Shown: positions 6,261 through 14,812 of the stretch, one piece after another
How positions within the stretch are numbered: the first letter of the stretch is position 1
Layout: each line of letters opens with the position of its first letter
Assembly (NCBI GenBank): GCA_018110825.1
Contig: JAGBCL010000035.1
Span: forward strand, 1-52,774
Length of the DNA: 52,774 nucleotides
Direction: 5' to 3'
Origin: Oscillospiraceae bacterium
GTDB lineage: Bacteria; Bacillota; Clostridia; Oscillospirales; Ruminococcaceae
Translations under genes and position numbers: made by a program
Notes under the pieces: generated by a model
Told to the model about the DNA's origin: nothing
Seen by the model: only the letters and a program-made list of their open reading frames with translations
Databases searched by the model: none

Positions 6261-7220
6261 ATGGCACTTTCCGGAAATGCTAAAAGAGCTTATAAAAAAG
6301 CTCTTAAGGCAAAGCAGAAAAAGAAGCGGGGTCATTGGCTTCTTATCCAGAAGGGGGATTGTGCCAAGGAGGTTGCAAGTAAGCTTTTTACACAGTTTGC
6401 ACTTGTTGTATTGATTGTGTGTATCCTTATCCTTGCAAATGAACTCAGACTTTCTTTGAGCACGAAATTCCTGAATAATTCACTTCAGGATTTGTATTAT
6501 ACCTATATCGAACCCGGAGATAACGGCGGTAAGATTCTCGAAAGTGCGGAGCAGCTGCTTGAAATTAATCCAGATACAGTAGGATGGGTGCATATAGAGG
6601 GGACTAACGTTTCTCTCCCGGTAGTGCAGAAAACAACCAAGGACGGAAATGACTACTATCTGAAAATTGCTTTTGACGGCAGTTCAAATAAGGCAGGTAC
6701 TGTCTTTATGGACAGACGTAATGTGATTAATTCTCACGAGCGTTCCGACAATCTTATCCTTTACGGTCACAACCAGAAGGATAAATCCATGTTCGGTGAC
6801 CTTGCCAACTATAAGAAAAATCTTTCTTATTATTCGGAACATCCGACTATTCGGTTCAGTTCCAACTACAGAACGGATGATTATAAGATTTTTGCATATT
6901 TTGTAACTCCAGTTCTCGAATCTCAGACAGCTGACGGTGTGATTTTTGATTATCACAATGACCTGAATTTCAAGGATAAATCGGAATATAACGAGTTTAT
7001 CGATAATATAATGCTCCGTACGCAGATTATCACCGATGTGGACGTGCAGTACGGCGATGAATTTCTTACCCTTTCCACTTGTTCTAACGAGTTTGAACCT
7101 TCAAGGTTTGTTGTTTTTGCAAGAAAGGTAAGAAAGGGCGAAGACCCCGAAGTAGATGTTTCACTGGCTTATCTTAATAAAGATGCAAAACAGCCTGACT
7201 GGGACGTAATATATAAGTAA
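6261..7220 (+). CDS. Class B sortase, paralog 1 of 4
   Basis: A 319-residue membrane-anchored transpeptidase: a very basic N-terminus (about 1-26), the juxtamembrane motif KGDC (31-34), one transmembrane helix (about 42-59) and an extracellular sortase domain. The catalytic residues are His170 in LYGHNQ, Cys274 in TLSTCSNEF and Arg282 in SRFVV. The YGHN and LSTC contexts and insertions match class B sortases, which link proteins to cell-wall peptidoglycan. It is the first gene of a five-to-six-gene operon; the next gene starts 12 nt later. No NPQTN- or LPXTG-type substrate was found in the window. Confidence 0.9.
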   Translation: MALSGNAKRAYKKALKAKQKKKRGHWLLIQKGDCAKEVASKLFTQFALVVLIVCILILANELRLSLSTKFLNNSLQDLYYTYIEPGDNGGKILESAEQLLEINPDTVGWVHIEGTNVSLPVVQKTTKDGNDYYLKIAFDGSSNKAGTVFMDRRNVINSHERSDNLILYGHNQKDKSMFGDLANYKKNLSYYSEHPTIRFSSNYRTDDYKIFAYFVTPVLESQTADGVIFDYHNDLNFKDKSEYNEFIDNIMLRTQIITDVDVQYGDEFLTLSTCSNEFEPSRFVVFARKVRKGEDPEVDVSLAYLNKDAKQPDWDVIYK

Positions 7221-7232
7221 TGAGGTTTATTT

Positions 7233-8219
7233 ATGGCAAAAAAAACAAGTATAATAGACAAGCTTCTCCCGCGTAAGGGAGATTCAGGTGTTGAGCTTGC
7301 AAGAAAAATTGTTACAATGGTTTGCTGCGTGGTTCTGATTGCGTCAATTGCAATTCTTGCATGGTATTATATACAGCAGGCAAAAAATCAGGACCGTATA
7401 GATGAACAGAGAAAACAGCACAGTACAACAGCTGCAATTACTCAGGTAACAACAACAGCTCCATCTGATGAAAGTGAAACCACAACGGCAGAAACTGAGC
7501 CGCCTCCGCTTGTGGTCATGGATAACATGACAGGATTTGTTGAGGATAACCCTCATACAGCAGGATGGATTACAATTCCGAATACCGATGTGAATAATGT
7601 TGTTCTTCAGACAGAGGACAACGATTACTACCTTGATAAAGACTTTGACGGTAATTATAATATTGCCGGTCAGCTCTATATTGATTTCAGATGCGTTGCA
7701 AATGATTATTCTGCTAACCAGTCTGATAACATTATTATCTACGGACATAATCAGGCTGACGGTTCAATGTTCGGTACTCTGAAAAAGTACAAAATCAAAA
7801 AGGATTACACCAAGAATTTCGATTTTTATCTTGAAAATCCGACATTTACATTTGGTAACCTCTATGAGGAGTATACATACAAAATCATAGGAATGTTTGT
7901 TATCGAGGTTGAGCCGCATCAGACAAGAAGCGGTGAAATCTGGGATTACCACAATTATGTTAATTTTACCAAGAAAAAACCTTTTGATACGTTCAAGGAA
8001 AATATCCTTGCAAGAACAGCTGTAAATACAGGTGTTGATTTCAATGAGGACGATAAATATATCACGCTTTCTACTTGTTCAAATGAATTTGAACCATCTC
8101 GTTTTGTTGTAATAGGCAGACGTGTGCGTGACGGTGAAAGTCCTGAGGTTGATACATCGCTTGCTGAAATCAATGAGGATATGCTTGAACCTGATTACAA
8201 TTTTATCTATAACCAGTAA
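7233..8219 (+). CDS. Class B sortase, paralog 2 of 4
   Basis: A 328-residue sortase with KGDS at 15-18, a transmembrane helix at about 26-46, a Thr/Glu/Pro-rich extracellular stalk (about 65-92), and the sortase domain. His172 (YGHNQADGSMFG), Cys282 (TLSTCSNEF) and Arg290 (SRFVV) form the catalytic triad. It is close to paralog 1 in the catalytic region, sharing LSTCSNEFEPSRFVV, but differs in tail and stalk. This suggests tandem duplication followed by specialisation. GAGG precedes the ATG by 7 nt. Confidence 0.9.
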   Translation: MAKKTSIIDKLLPRKGDSGVELARKIVTMVCCVVLIASIAILAWYYIQQAKNQDRIDEQRKQHSTTAAITQVTTTAPSDESETTTAETEPPPLVVMDNMTGFVEDNPHTAGWITIPNTDVNNVVLQTEDNDYYLDKDFDGNYNIAGQLYIDFRCVANDYSANQSDNIIIYGHNQADGSMFGTLKKYKIKKDYTKNFDFYLENPTFTFGNLYEEYTYKIIGMFVIEVEPHQTRSGEIWDYHNYVNFTKKKPFDTFKENILARTAVNTGVDFNEDDKYITLSTCSNEFEPSRFVVIGRRVRDGESPEVDTSLAEINEDMLEPDYNFIYNQ

Positions 8220-8234
8220 GAGGTATTTTAAATT

Positions 8235-10121
8235 ATGCCTAATAATGAAGAAAAGAAGTATACATTGGATGACATTCTGAAGGAATATGATGACGAAGCT
8301 GCAGCAGCTGCCAAAAAAGAAGCAGAGAGTGCTGCATCACAAGAAGTAATTCCTGCATATAAAAATACAGAATTGTTTGACAGTGATTTCACTGTGGAAA
8401 ATATTCTGGAAAATGAGGAAGATGTTATAGAGGCAATTATGGAGCAAAACCGTGAATCAGAGGTTGAAGAAATAATTGCCGACGACGAAGATGATGATAT
8501 CGAAATTTCTGAGGAAAAATTTGAAACAGATACATCCGAAGCAGAAAATGCCGACATAGTTATGGAAGCTGACAAATCCATCGAAGAAAAAACAATTGAA
8601 GAAATAGTCCTCGAGGAAGCGGCATTGTGGAAAAATTCCGTTGATACGGAAGAATTAACCGAAACGGAAGCTGCAGCACTTATTCCGGAACAGCAGGAAG
8701 AACAAATCGAGGCCGAAGTTCCAGAAGAAGCAGAATCCGATGAACCCAAAGAAACAGAAGCAGTTGAAAATGAAACTGTTGATGATAGTCTGAAAGAGGA
8801 AGATACACAAGTGTCTGTTGAGGAACAGGAGGAAAACGATACGGAAGATGTTAATGACAAATTCCTTAAAAGATTTTTAAAGAGTCTTTTTCCCTGGAAA
8901 GGTGACAGCGTGGGAGAAATAATCAGAAAAATTATTTTTCTCGTAGCAGTCATAGTATTTATTGGTGCAGGTGTAATGCTTGTAAGCACCCTTATGCAGT
9001 CACAGCAGGCTGTTGAAGAAAAGGAAGCAAATCAGAGTATCATTACAACAACCGTTGCAACATCTATTGATGATGAGGGTAAGATAGTCACAATTGCACC
9101 AACTGAAGAGGAAATTGCTGAACATAATTTCAATGTTGCAGAGCACTTCAAGAGTATTAATGAGGATTATATAGGTTACCTTGAAGTTGATGGATGCGAT
9201 ATATATGAGCCGATAATGCAGGGCGATGACAATGACTATTATCTCGACCACAATTATTACGGCGGTACAAATAAGGCAGGAACAGTATTCCTGGATTATC
9301 GCTGTACAGTAAGTGAGGAGTATATCTCTCCGAATATTGTTTTCTACGGTCATAATCAGGAAGACGGAACAATGTTCGGTAACCTGAAGGAATATAAGCA
9401 GAATGTTGAATTCTATCAGGAAAATCCGCTTGTTAAATTCAGCCCTGAATTTGAAACAGGCGAGTATGTAATTTACGGATACTTTATTACACATGTAAGA
9501 CCTGAACAGGATAGCAATGGTGAGGTTTTCCATTATCATGATTACATCGAAGCACTGAGGGATGAGGAAACTTTTAATTGGTACATAGATGAAGTGCAGA
9601 AGCGTAATCAGATTGTTTCTCCCGTTGATGTTCAGTACGGCGATAAGCTGCTTTGTCTTTCAACATGTTCAAACGAATTTTCAGATTCGCGTTTTGTAAT
9701 TTTTGCAAGACGTCTCCGTGATGGTGAAAAAATAGATGACTTTGACTTTTCAGAAGCTTATCTCAACCCGTATGCAAAGGGAGTTGACTGGGAAGCTATT
9801 ATGTCAAACGAAACAAGTCTTACTGAGGAAACTACGGAAACAGAATCCGAGTCAGAAACAGAAACTGAATCAGTTTCCGAAACAGAAGAAACAACAACTC
9901 CTGAAATAATTGAGGAAGAGTCTGAAACAACAAGTGATACAAGACGTAAATACAAGGACGTAATGCAGGGTAAATATACTACAACTAAAAAGACTGAAAC
10001 AGAAAACACTTCAGAAATTTCTGTTTCCGATGGTGAAGAAGCTCCGGCCGAAACTGATGTACCGTCTGGAACTGATACTACTGAAGAAACAACGGTTCCG
10101 CCCGAAACAAGTGCGGAGTAA
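8235..10121 (+). CDS. Class B sortase, paralog 3, with a long acidic cytoplasmic tail and extracellular C-tail
   Basis: A 628-residue sortase about twice the usual length. Residues 1-215 are a Glu/Asp-rich, probably disordered cytoplasmic region starting MPNNEEKKYTLDDILKEYDD. KGDS at 222-225 precedes a transmembrane helix at about 230-250. The sortase domain holds His373 (YGHNQ), Cys478 (LSTCSNEF) and Arg486. Residues about 525-628 form a Ser/Thr/Glu-rich tail. Neither extension is part of known class B sortases I can name; the tail carries no membrane-spanning or sorting motif. The acidic tail could bind basic partners inside the cell, which is inference. It follows paralog 2 by 15 nt. Confidence 0.88.
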   Translation: MPNNEEKKYTLDDILKEYDDEAAAAAKKEAESAASQEVIPAYKNTELFDSDFTVENILENEEDVIEAIMEQNRESEVEEIIADDEDDDIEISEEKFETDTSEAENADIVMEADKSIEEKTIEEIVLEEAALWKNSVDTEELTETEAAALIPEQQEEQIEAEVPEEAESDEPKETEAVENETVDDSLKEEDTQVSVEEQEENDTEDVNDKFLKRFLKSLFPWKGDSVGEIIRKIIFLVAVIVFIGAGVMLVSTLMQSQQAVEEKEANQSIITTTVATSIDDEGKIVTIAPTEEEIAEHNFNVAEHFKSINEDYIGYLEVDGCDIYEPIMQGDDNDYYLDHNYYGGTNKAGTVFLDYRCTVSEEYISPNIVFYGHNQEDGTMFGNLKEYKQNVEFYQENPLVKFSPEFETGEYVIYGYFITHVRPEQDSNGEVFHYHDYIEALRDEETFNWYIDEVQKRNQIVSPVDVQYGDKLLCLSTCSNEFSDSRFVIFARRLRDGEKIDDFDFSEAYLNPYAKGVDWEAIMSNETSLTEETTETESESETETESVSETEETTTPEIIEEESETTSDTRRKYKDVMQGKYTTTKKTETENTSEISVSDGEEAPAETDVPSGTDTTEETTVPPETSAE

Positions 10122-10155
10122 AATATGTGCTTAAGCCGAAAGGAATGGTTAATTA

Positions 10156-11208
10156 ATGGCAATGTCGGACGAGGTCCGTGCAAATCCCCGCTATAAGCAG
10201 CCTCAGAAAAAGAAAAAAGAGAAAAAGGGATTTGTCGAAAGCTTTATTCCGCTCAAAGGTGATAGTTCAAGTGTAATTGTAAGTAAAGTAATAGTTCTTG
10301 CAGCTATAGCTATACTTATTGCTTGTGCAATAATTCTTGGAATATATTTCTATCATATTTTTGAAGCAAAGCAGAATCAGAAGGAATTAAGCAATACCTA
10401 TAATATTTTCAACAACCTTAGTAATCAGGGACAGTCAGGAGAAGCTGTAGAAACAGTACCTCCTATTGAAATAACTGATGACGGAGAAATTATCAGAAAT
10501 CCGCTTGTAGATATGCCTTTCGCAGTTGAAATGCTTAAAATCAACGGCGATTATGCAGGATATGTTTCTATCCCCGGCGTAATGAGTGAGGCGGTTGTTC
10601 AGGCTGATGATAATGAATACTACCTCAAGAAAAATATCTATGGTCAGAATCGTTCCTGCGGAACAGTCTATGCGGATTACAGAAATGTGGTGAATGATTA
10701 TTCCGACAGACAGTCAGATAATATTATTCTTTATGGTCATAACCAGCGTGACGGAACAATGTTCGGACAGATGGACTTTTACAAATGGGATGCAAAATAT
10801 TGGTTACAGAATCCGTATATTTATTTTGATAACAGATATGAGCAGAGTACATATGTTATCATTGCTTCGTTTGTAATTAATACAGAGCCTGAACACGATA
10901 ACGGCAACGTTTTTGATTACCATAATTATATCAATTTTACAGAAGACCATCCGTTTGAAACCTTTATGAAAGAAATCAATGAGCGCAGTCATTTCCATAC
11001 CGGTATTGATGTAAATGAAAATGATAAGTTTATAACTCTTTCTACATGCTCATATGAGTGGGAACCTGCACGTCATGTAATCATAGCAAGAAAACTCCGT
11101 GCAGATGAAACAACCGAAAATCTTGATACAACAGGATTTGCTGTAAATACCAACCCTAAGTGGCCTGCTGTATACTATAAATATAACGGCGGAACATATG
11201 TTGAATAA
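10156..11208 (+). CDS. Class B sortase, paralog 4 of 4
   Basis: A 350-residue sortase with a Lys-rich N-terminus, KGDS at 34-37, a transmembrane helix at about 43-66, and a catalytic domain with His195 (YGHNQRDGTMFG), Cys298 (TLSTCSYEWEP) and Arg306. Its active-site flank differs from the other three (SYEWEPARHV against SNEFEPSRFV), so its substrate preference may differ. AAAGGA lies about 11 nt before the ATG; an in-frame ATG two codons later is an alternative start. It lies 34 nt after paralog 3 and 30 nt before the SpoIID gene. Confidence 0.9.
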   Translation: MAMSDEVRANPRYKQPQKKKKEKKGFVESFIPLKGDSSSVIVSKVIVLAAIAILIACAIILGIYFYHIFEAKQNQKELSNTYNIFNNLSNQGQSGEAVETVPPIEITDDGEIIRNPLVDMPFAVEMLKINGDYAGYVSIPGVMSEAVVQADDNEYYLKKNIYGQNRSCGTVYADYRNVVNDYSDRQSDNIILYGHNQRDGTMFGQMDFYKWDAKYWLQNPYIYFDNRYEQSTYVIIASFVINTEPEHDNGNVFDYHNYINFTEDHPFETFMKEINERSHFHTGIDVNENDKFITLSTCSYEWEPARHVIIARKLRADETTENLDTTGFAVNTNPKWPAVYYKYNGGTYVE

Positions 11209-11238
11209 TAAAGGAACGTGAAAAGGAGGGGGATAACA

Positions 11239-12747
11239 ATGAAGCTGCATACCACACTCAGCGGTATCGCTGCGCTTCTTCTTGTGGGTATTTTCTATAC
11301 ATTTGCATTTATGGTCGAAGATGTAGATGAAAATGCAATTTCAATGGAATACTATTATTCTACTGAAACAGATGCTGTGACTGAAATGACAACTATTAAT
11401 TCAGATTCTTTATCTGCTGAAGTGCTTGAAATCCCTGGGGCTAATGCTGAGATTGAAGTAATTCCTGCATTGCCTGAGGAAGTGATTCCTGACATCAATA
11501 CTGATGAAAATATTCCTGACAGTGATAATACTCAGGAAGCAATTGTTACAACAGCTGCCCCGGAACGAGATGAAGATGAAGCAACCGTTTCTGCAGCACC
11601 TGAAACAGTGCCGAATGTGGAAGAAGAACCCGTAATCGAAGATGAAGATATTGAATATCCCGAGGATTTCGAGGTTGATGATTATGACAATGGAAGCTCT
11701 GAAGCTGAGGAGCAATCTGTTTTTGGTGAAGATACGAATGAAGATCTGACTCTTTCTGATGTAGAAGAGGAAACAGAGAAAATTCCCGATGTAACAACAG
11801 TTCCTGAAAAAGAACCGGAAGAAGAAACAATAACATTTGTTTTTGATGAAGAAAATATTTTTGATAATACTGTTCCTGACCCATCTGAAGATATTGTCAT
11901 AACACTTTGGACAGATGATTTTGTTCAGAACACTGAAACTTCAGTTTCTGTAAGCGTTGGAAGTGGTGTTGATATTTCAACTGATGAAACCTTTACAGCA
12001 AGATTCAACGGTTCTGTTCAGACGGTCAATGCTTATGACCTTATCTGTCAGATTGTCAATAATGAAATCTCCACAAGTTTCAGCGATGAAGCAATTAAGG
12101 CACAGGCAGTTGCAGCGTATTCCTATGTGAAATATCATAACGTGAACGGCCTTACACCAACTGTCCTTGTCAAGGGTAATGTGCCGCAGCGTATCAAGGA
12201 CCTCGTTTCAGAAGTATGGGGAGTGTGCTGCTATTATAACGGAAATGTTGCACAAACCGTTTATATGGCTTCATCTTCAGGCTACACAACCGATGCGAAA
12301 AACGTATGGGGCAGCAGTGTTCCGTATTTAAAGAGCGTTTATTGTCCTTTTGATGCAACAAGTGACCCGAATTATGGTTATCAGATGAAGGTAAGCGAAG
12401 AAAATATACGTACGCTTGTCGAAGGAGAACTTGGAATAACTCTTTCCGCTAATCCTTCAAATTGGTTTACCGTAACAGAAATTATTGACGGAAACTATGT
12501 TGCAAAGGTTAATGTTGACGGTCAGAAGGTTGTAAGCGGCAGAACAATGCGTGAAGGAATTCTCAATTATAAGTTGAAGAGCACCGCATTTGAGGTCGTT
12601 TACAGTGATGGTTACTTTATATTTACTACATATGGCTATGGACACGGTGTCGGAATGAGCCAGAATGGTGCGAATATTCTTGCAAAACAGGGTTATTCTT
12701 ATGAACAGATACTCAAATATTATTTTACGGGAATTGAAGTATTATGA
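11239..12747 (+). CDS. SpoIID/LytB-domain peptidoglycan enzyme with acidic stalk
   Basis: A 502-residue protein: a short N-terminus, a signal anchor (about 8-28), roughly 220 residues of Glu/Asp/Thr-rich linker, and a C-terminal SpoIID domain from about residue 250. The domain shows the conserved acid in VNNEIS (Glu276, at the position of the catalytic Glu of SpoIID), AQAVAAYSY and GHGVGMSQNGA (468 on). SpoIID enzymes are lytic transglycosylases acting on peptide-stripped glycan in engulfment, but many paralogs occur outside sporulation. Placement in a sortase operon suggests local wall remodelling with protein attachment, which is inference. The start at 11239 has AGGAGGGGG 6 nt upstream. 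Confidence 0.85.
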   Translation: MKLHTTLSGIAALLLVGIFYTFAFMVEDVDENAISMEYYYSTETDAVTEMTTINSDSLSAEVLEIPGANAEIEVIPALPEEVIPDINTDENIPDSDNTQEAIVTTAAPERDEDEATVSAAPETVPNVEEEPVIEDEDIEYPEDFEVDDYDNGSSEAEEQSVFGEDTNEDLTLSDVEEETEKIPDVTTVPEKEPEEETITFVFDEENIFDNTVPDPSEDIVITLWTDDFVQNTETSVSVSVGSGVDISTDETFTARFNGSVQTVNAYDLICQIVNNEISTSFSDEAIKAQAVAAYSYVKYHNVNGLTPTVLVKGNVPQRIKDLVSEVWGVCCYYNGNVAQTVYMASSSGYTTDAKNVWGSSVPYLKSVYCPFDATSDPNYGYQMKVSEENIRTLVEGELGITLSANPSNWFTVTEIIDGNYVAKVNVDGQKVVSGRTMREGILNYKLKSTAFEVVYSDGYFIFTTYGYGHGVGMSQNGANILAKQGYSYEQILKYYFTGIEVL

Positions 12748-14048
12748 CCATTTACGAAATAATTACAAAGAAAAAGCATAACGTCGAATTAAGTACAGAA
12801 GAAATCAATTGGGTTGTTGCCGGATATGTGTCCGGCAGCATACCTGATTATCAGATGTCTGCACTTTTGATGGCGATATGCTTTTGTTCATTATCGGACA
12901 GAGAAACAACCGACCTTACTATGGCAATGGCAAGGTCAGGTGATATGATTAAACCTGAAACAGGCGGATTCAACGTAGATAAGCACAGTACAGGCGGAGT
13001 AGGCGATAAAACAACCCTTATCGTTGCACCAATTGTTGCAGCCTGCGGTGTGTATGTGCCTAAAATGTCAGGCAGAGGTCTGGGACATACAGGAGGTACA
13101 ATCGATAAGCTTGAGTCAATACCAGGTTTTAAGACAGAGATACCATTTGAAAAGTTTGTTGACAACGTTAAAAAATCAGGACTTTCAGTTGCAGGGCAAA
13201 CAGGGTCACTTGTTCCTGCCGATAAAAAAATTTATGCTTTGCGTAACGCAACCGCTACTGTAGATAGTATACCCCTTATCTGCTCATCAATTATGAGCAA
13301 GAAGCTTGCAACCGGTGCAGACGGAATTGTCCTCGATGTCAAGGTAGGCGACGGTGCGTTTATGAAAAACTACGAGGATGCTGAAAAGCTTGCGGAAGCA
13401 ATGGTGCGTGTCGGTAAGCTTGCAGGCAGAAAGTGCGTTGCGGTAATTACAGACATGGAAAAGCCATTGGGACGTGCCGTAGGTAATTCCCTTGAAGTAA
13501 TTGAAGCAATTGAAGCACTCAAAGGCAAAGCGCCTTCAGATTTGATGGAAGTTTCTCTTGTTCTTGCTGCGGAAATGCTTTATGTTGCAGGAAAGGGTAA
13601 TGCTGAGGAATGTAGAAAAATGGCTGAAGAAGCTGTTTCGAGCGGTAAGGCACTTGCAAAATTGCGTGAAATGATTGAGATTCAAGGGGGGAATCCCGAG
13701 GTTATCAATGACTATACTATTTTTGCACAGCCTGAACGTTCAAAGGATATTTATGCATTGGAAGATGGCTATATATCAAGTATTTCCTGCGAAAAAACAG
13801 GACTTATTTCCCTTAAACTTGGTGCAGGACGTGAAACAAAGGAATCTGATATTGATTTTACAGCTGGCATAATTTTTGAAAAAACTGTCGGAGATAAGGT
13901 TTCAAAGGGCGACAAGTTAGCAACGCTTTATACATCTACCAATTGTGATATCGAAGCAATATCAGATGAATTCTCAGCTGTCTTTACTTATAACAATGAA
14001 AAAAATTATTCTGAAAAAATTGTAAAAAAAGTTATAAAAGGGTATTGA
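12744..14048 (+). CDS. pdp: Pyrimidine-nucleoside phosphorylase
   Basis: A 434-residue enzyme that splits uridine, thymidine or deoxyuridine with phosphate for nucleoside salvage. The signature KHSTGGVGDKTTL and the glycine-rich SGRGLGHTGGTIDKLE are the phosphate and nucleoside sites of the thymidine/pyrimidine phosphorylase family; the C-terminal alpha/beta domain is complete. Its ATG overlaps the stop of the SpoIID gene by 4 nt, implying translational coupling at the end of the sortase operon, though a functional link is not obvious. Whether it prefers thymidine (deoA) or all pyrimidines cannot be told. Confidence 0.9.
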   Translation: MTIYEIITKKKHNVELSTEEINWVVAGYVSGSIPDYQMSALLMAICFCSLSDRETTDLTMAMARSGDMIKPETGGFNVDKHSTGGVGDKTTLIVAPIVAACGVYVPKMSGRGLGHTGGTIDKLESIPGFKTEIPFEKFVDNVKKSGLSVAGQTGSLVPADKKIYALRNATATVDSIPLICSSIMSKKLATGADGIVLDVKVGDGAFMKNYEDAEKLAEAMVRVGKLAGRKCVAVITDMEKPLGRAVGNSLEVIEAIEALKGKAPSDLMEVSLVLAAEMLYVAGKGNAEECRKMAEEAVSSGKALAKLREMIEIQGGNPEVINDYTIFAQPERSKDIYALEDGYISSISCEKTGLISLKLGAGRETKESDIDFTAGIIFEKTVGDKVSKGDKLATLYTSTNCDIEAISDEFSAVFTYNNEKNYSEKIVKKVIKGY

Positions 14049-14073
14049 CATTTAATATTATATGTAGTATAAT
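14045..14073 (+). promoter_or_regulatory. Promoter of the zinc-ribbon protein gene
   Basis: TTGACA (14045-14050) overlaps the pdp stop codon; a 17-nt spacer and TATAAT (14068-14073) follow. A perfect-spacing promoter embedded in the end of the previous gene. Confidence 0.85.
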
Positions 14074-14132
14074 ATTATTGTCAAGCAAAATAAAAGAATA
14101 TCCACATACAATTTTGAATGGAGGAATTTATA

Positions 14133-14597
14133 ATGAGCGATATCATCAAAAAAATTACTGACACAATCACAGAGACAGGTAAGAATGTAGGCGAGAAGAC
14201 AAAGCAGGTTGGTAATACTGCAAAGCTCAACGCAAAGATTATTTCTTCTGAGCGTTCCATCAGCGAAAATTACACAGTTATCGGTAAGTACTACTATGAT
14301 ATGTACAAGGATAACCCTGACGCTGATATTGCGGAAGCAGTTAATTCTGTAACAGCTTCTCTTGAAACAATTACAGAAATGAAGAATCAGCTTCTTGCAA
14401 TCAAGGGTCTTGTTAAGTGCACAAAGTGCGATGCAAGCTGTCCGATTGATGATTCCTTCTGCGGCAAGTGCGGTGCTGTTCTTGAAAAGCCTGAGCCTGT
14501 TGTTGAGGAAGAGATTGTTGAAGAATCTGCTGAAGAAAAGGCAGACATTGAAATTGTTGTTGCTGATGATACAGCAGAAGAAACAACAGAAGAATAA
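14133..14597 (+). CDS. Coiled-coil protein with C-terminal zinc ribbon
   Basis: A 154-residue cytosolic protein. Residues 1-92 are helical and rich in Lys, Thr and Glu (MSDIIKKITDTITETGKNVG); residues 96-113 form a zinc ribbon with Cys96, Cys99, Cys110 and Cys113 (CTKC, CGKC); the last 40 residues are almost all Glu, Val and Ala. This arrangement is common in Clostridia but has no defined function that I know. Strong promoter, GGAGG site and terminator make it a single, probably well-expressed unit. Confidence 0.65.
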   Translation: MSDIIKKITDTITETGKNVGEKTKQVGNTAKLNAKIISSERSISENYTVIGKYYYDMYKDNPDADIAEAVNSVTASLETITEMKNQLLAIKGLVKCTKCDASCPIDDSFCGKCGAVLEKPEPVVEEEIVEESAEEKADIEIVVADDTAEETTEE

Positions 14598-14606
14598 GAA
14601 AAATGA

Positions 14607-14641
14607 ATGCCCTCACGGACTGAAGCCGTGGGGGCATTTTT
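14607..14641. terminator. Bidirectional terminator
   Basis: A 12-bp stem ATGCCCTCACGG/CCGTGGGGGCAT with a 7-nt loop has TTTT on the plus side and an A-rich flank on the other, serving the plus-strand zinc-ribbon gene and the convergent minus-strand operon. Confidence 0.85.
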
Positions 14642-14811
14642 CATATCACAGTGTATTCAAGATTTTCCCAAAGCAGGCGAGTGCCTTCGTCTGTTTCCTC
14701 AGGAAGCAACGCACGAGCCACCAGAACAGTGTCCTCGCTTGCAATGTCGGTACGTTTTAATACCGCATAATCTCCATCAATTCTGATAACAACATATTCA
14801 AAAGGACCCAT
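14641..14811 (-). CDS. Small DUF3006-like protein
   Basis: A 56-residue protein beginning MGPFEYVVIRIDGDYAVL and ending WENLEYTVI. The pattern of an N-terminal strand, DGDYAVL, and a short ALLPEETDEGT segment resembles DUF3006, small beta-rich proteins of unknown role; the match is from memory and weak. It starts 1 nt after the rqcP stop with TGGAGG overlapping the end of rqcP, so it is translationally linked to the spoVB-mazG-HU-rqcP cluster. In other Firmicutes this position is often taken by yabP or similar genes. Confidence 0.5.
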   Translation of the reverse strand: MGPFEYVVIRIDGDYAVLKRTDIASEDTVLVARALLPEETDEGTRLLWENLEYTVI

Positions 14812-14812
14812 T

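Noticed and set aside
8228-8989. 253-codon Ser-rich minus-strand frame opposite sortase 3
   Set aside because: It is the antisense of the Glu/Asp-rich coding region (GAA/GAT codons give TTC/ATC/TCT), a usual artefact; no start signal.
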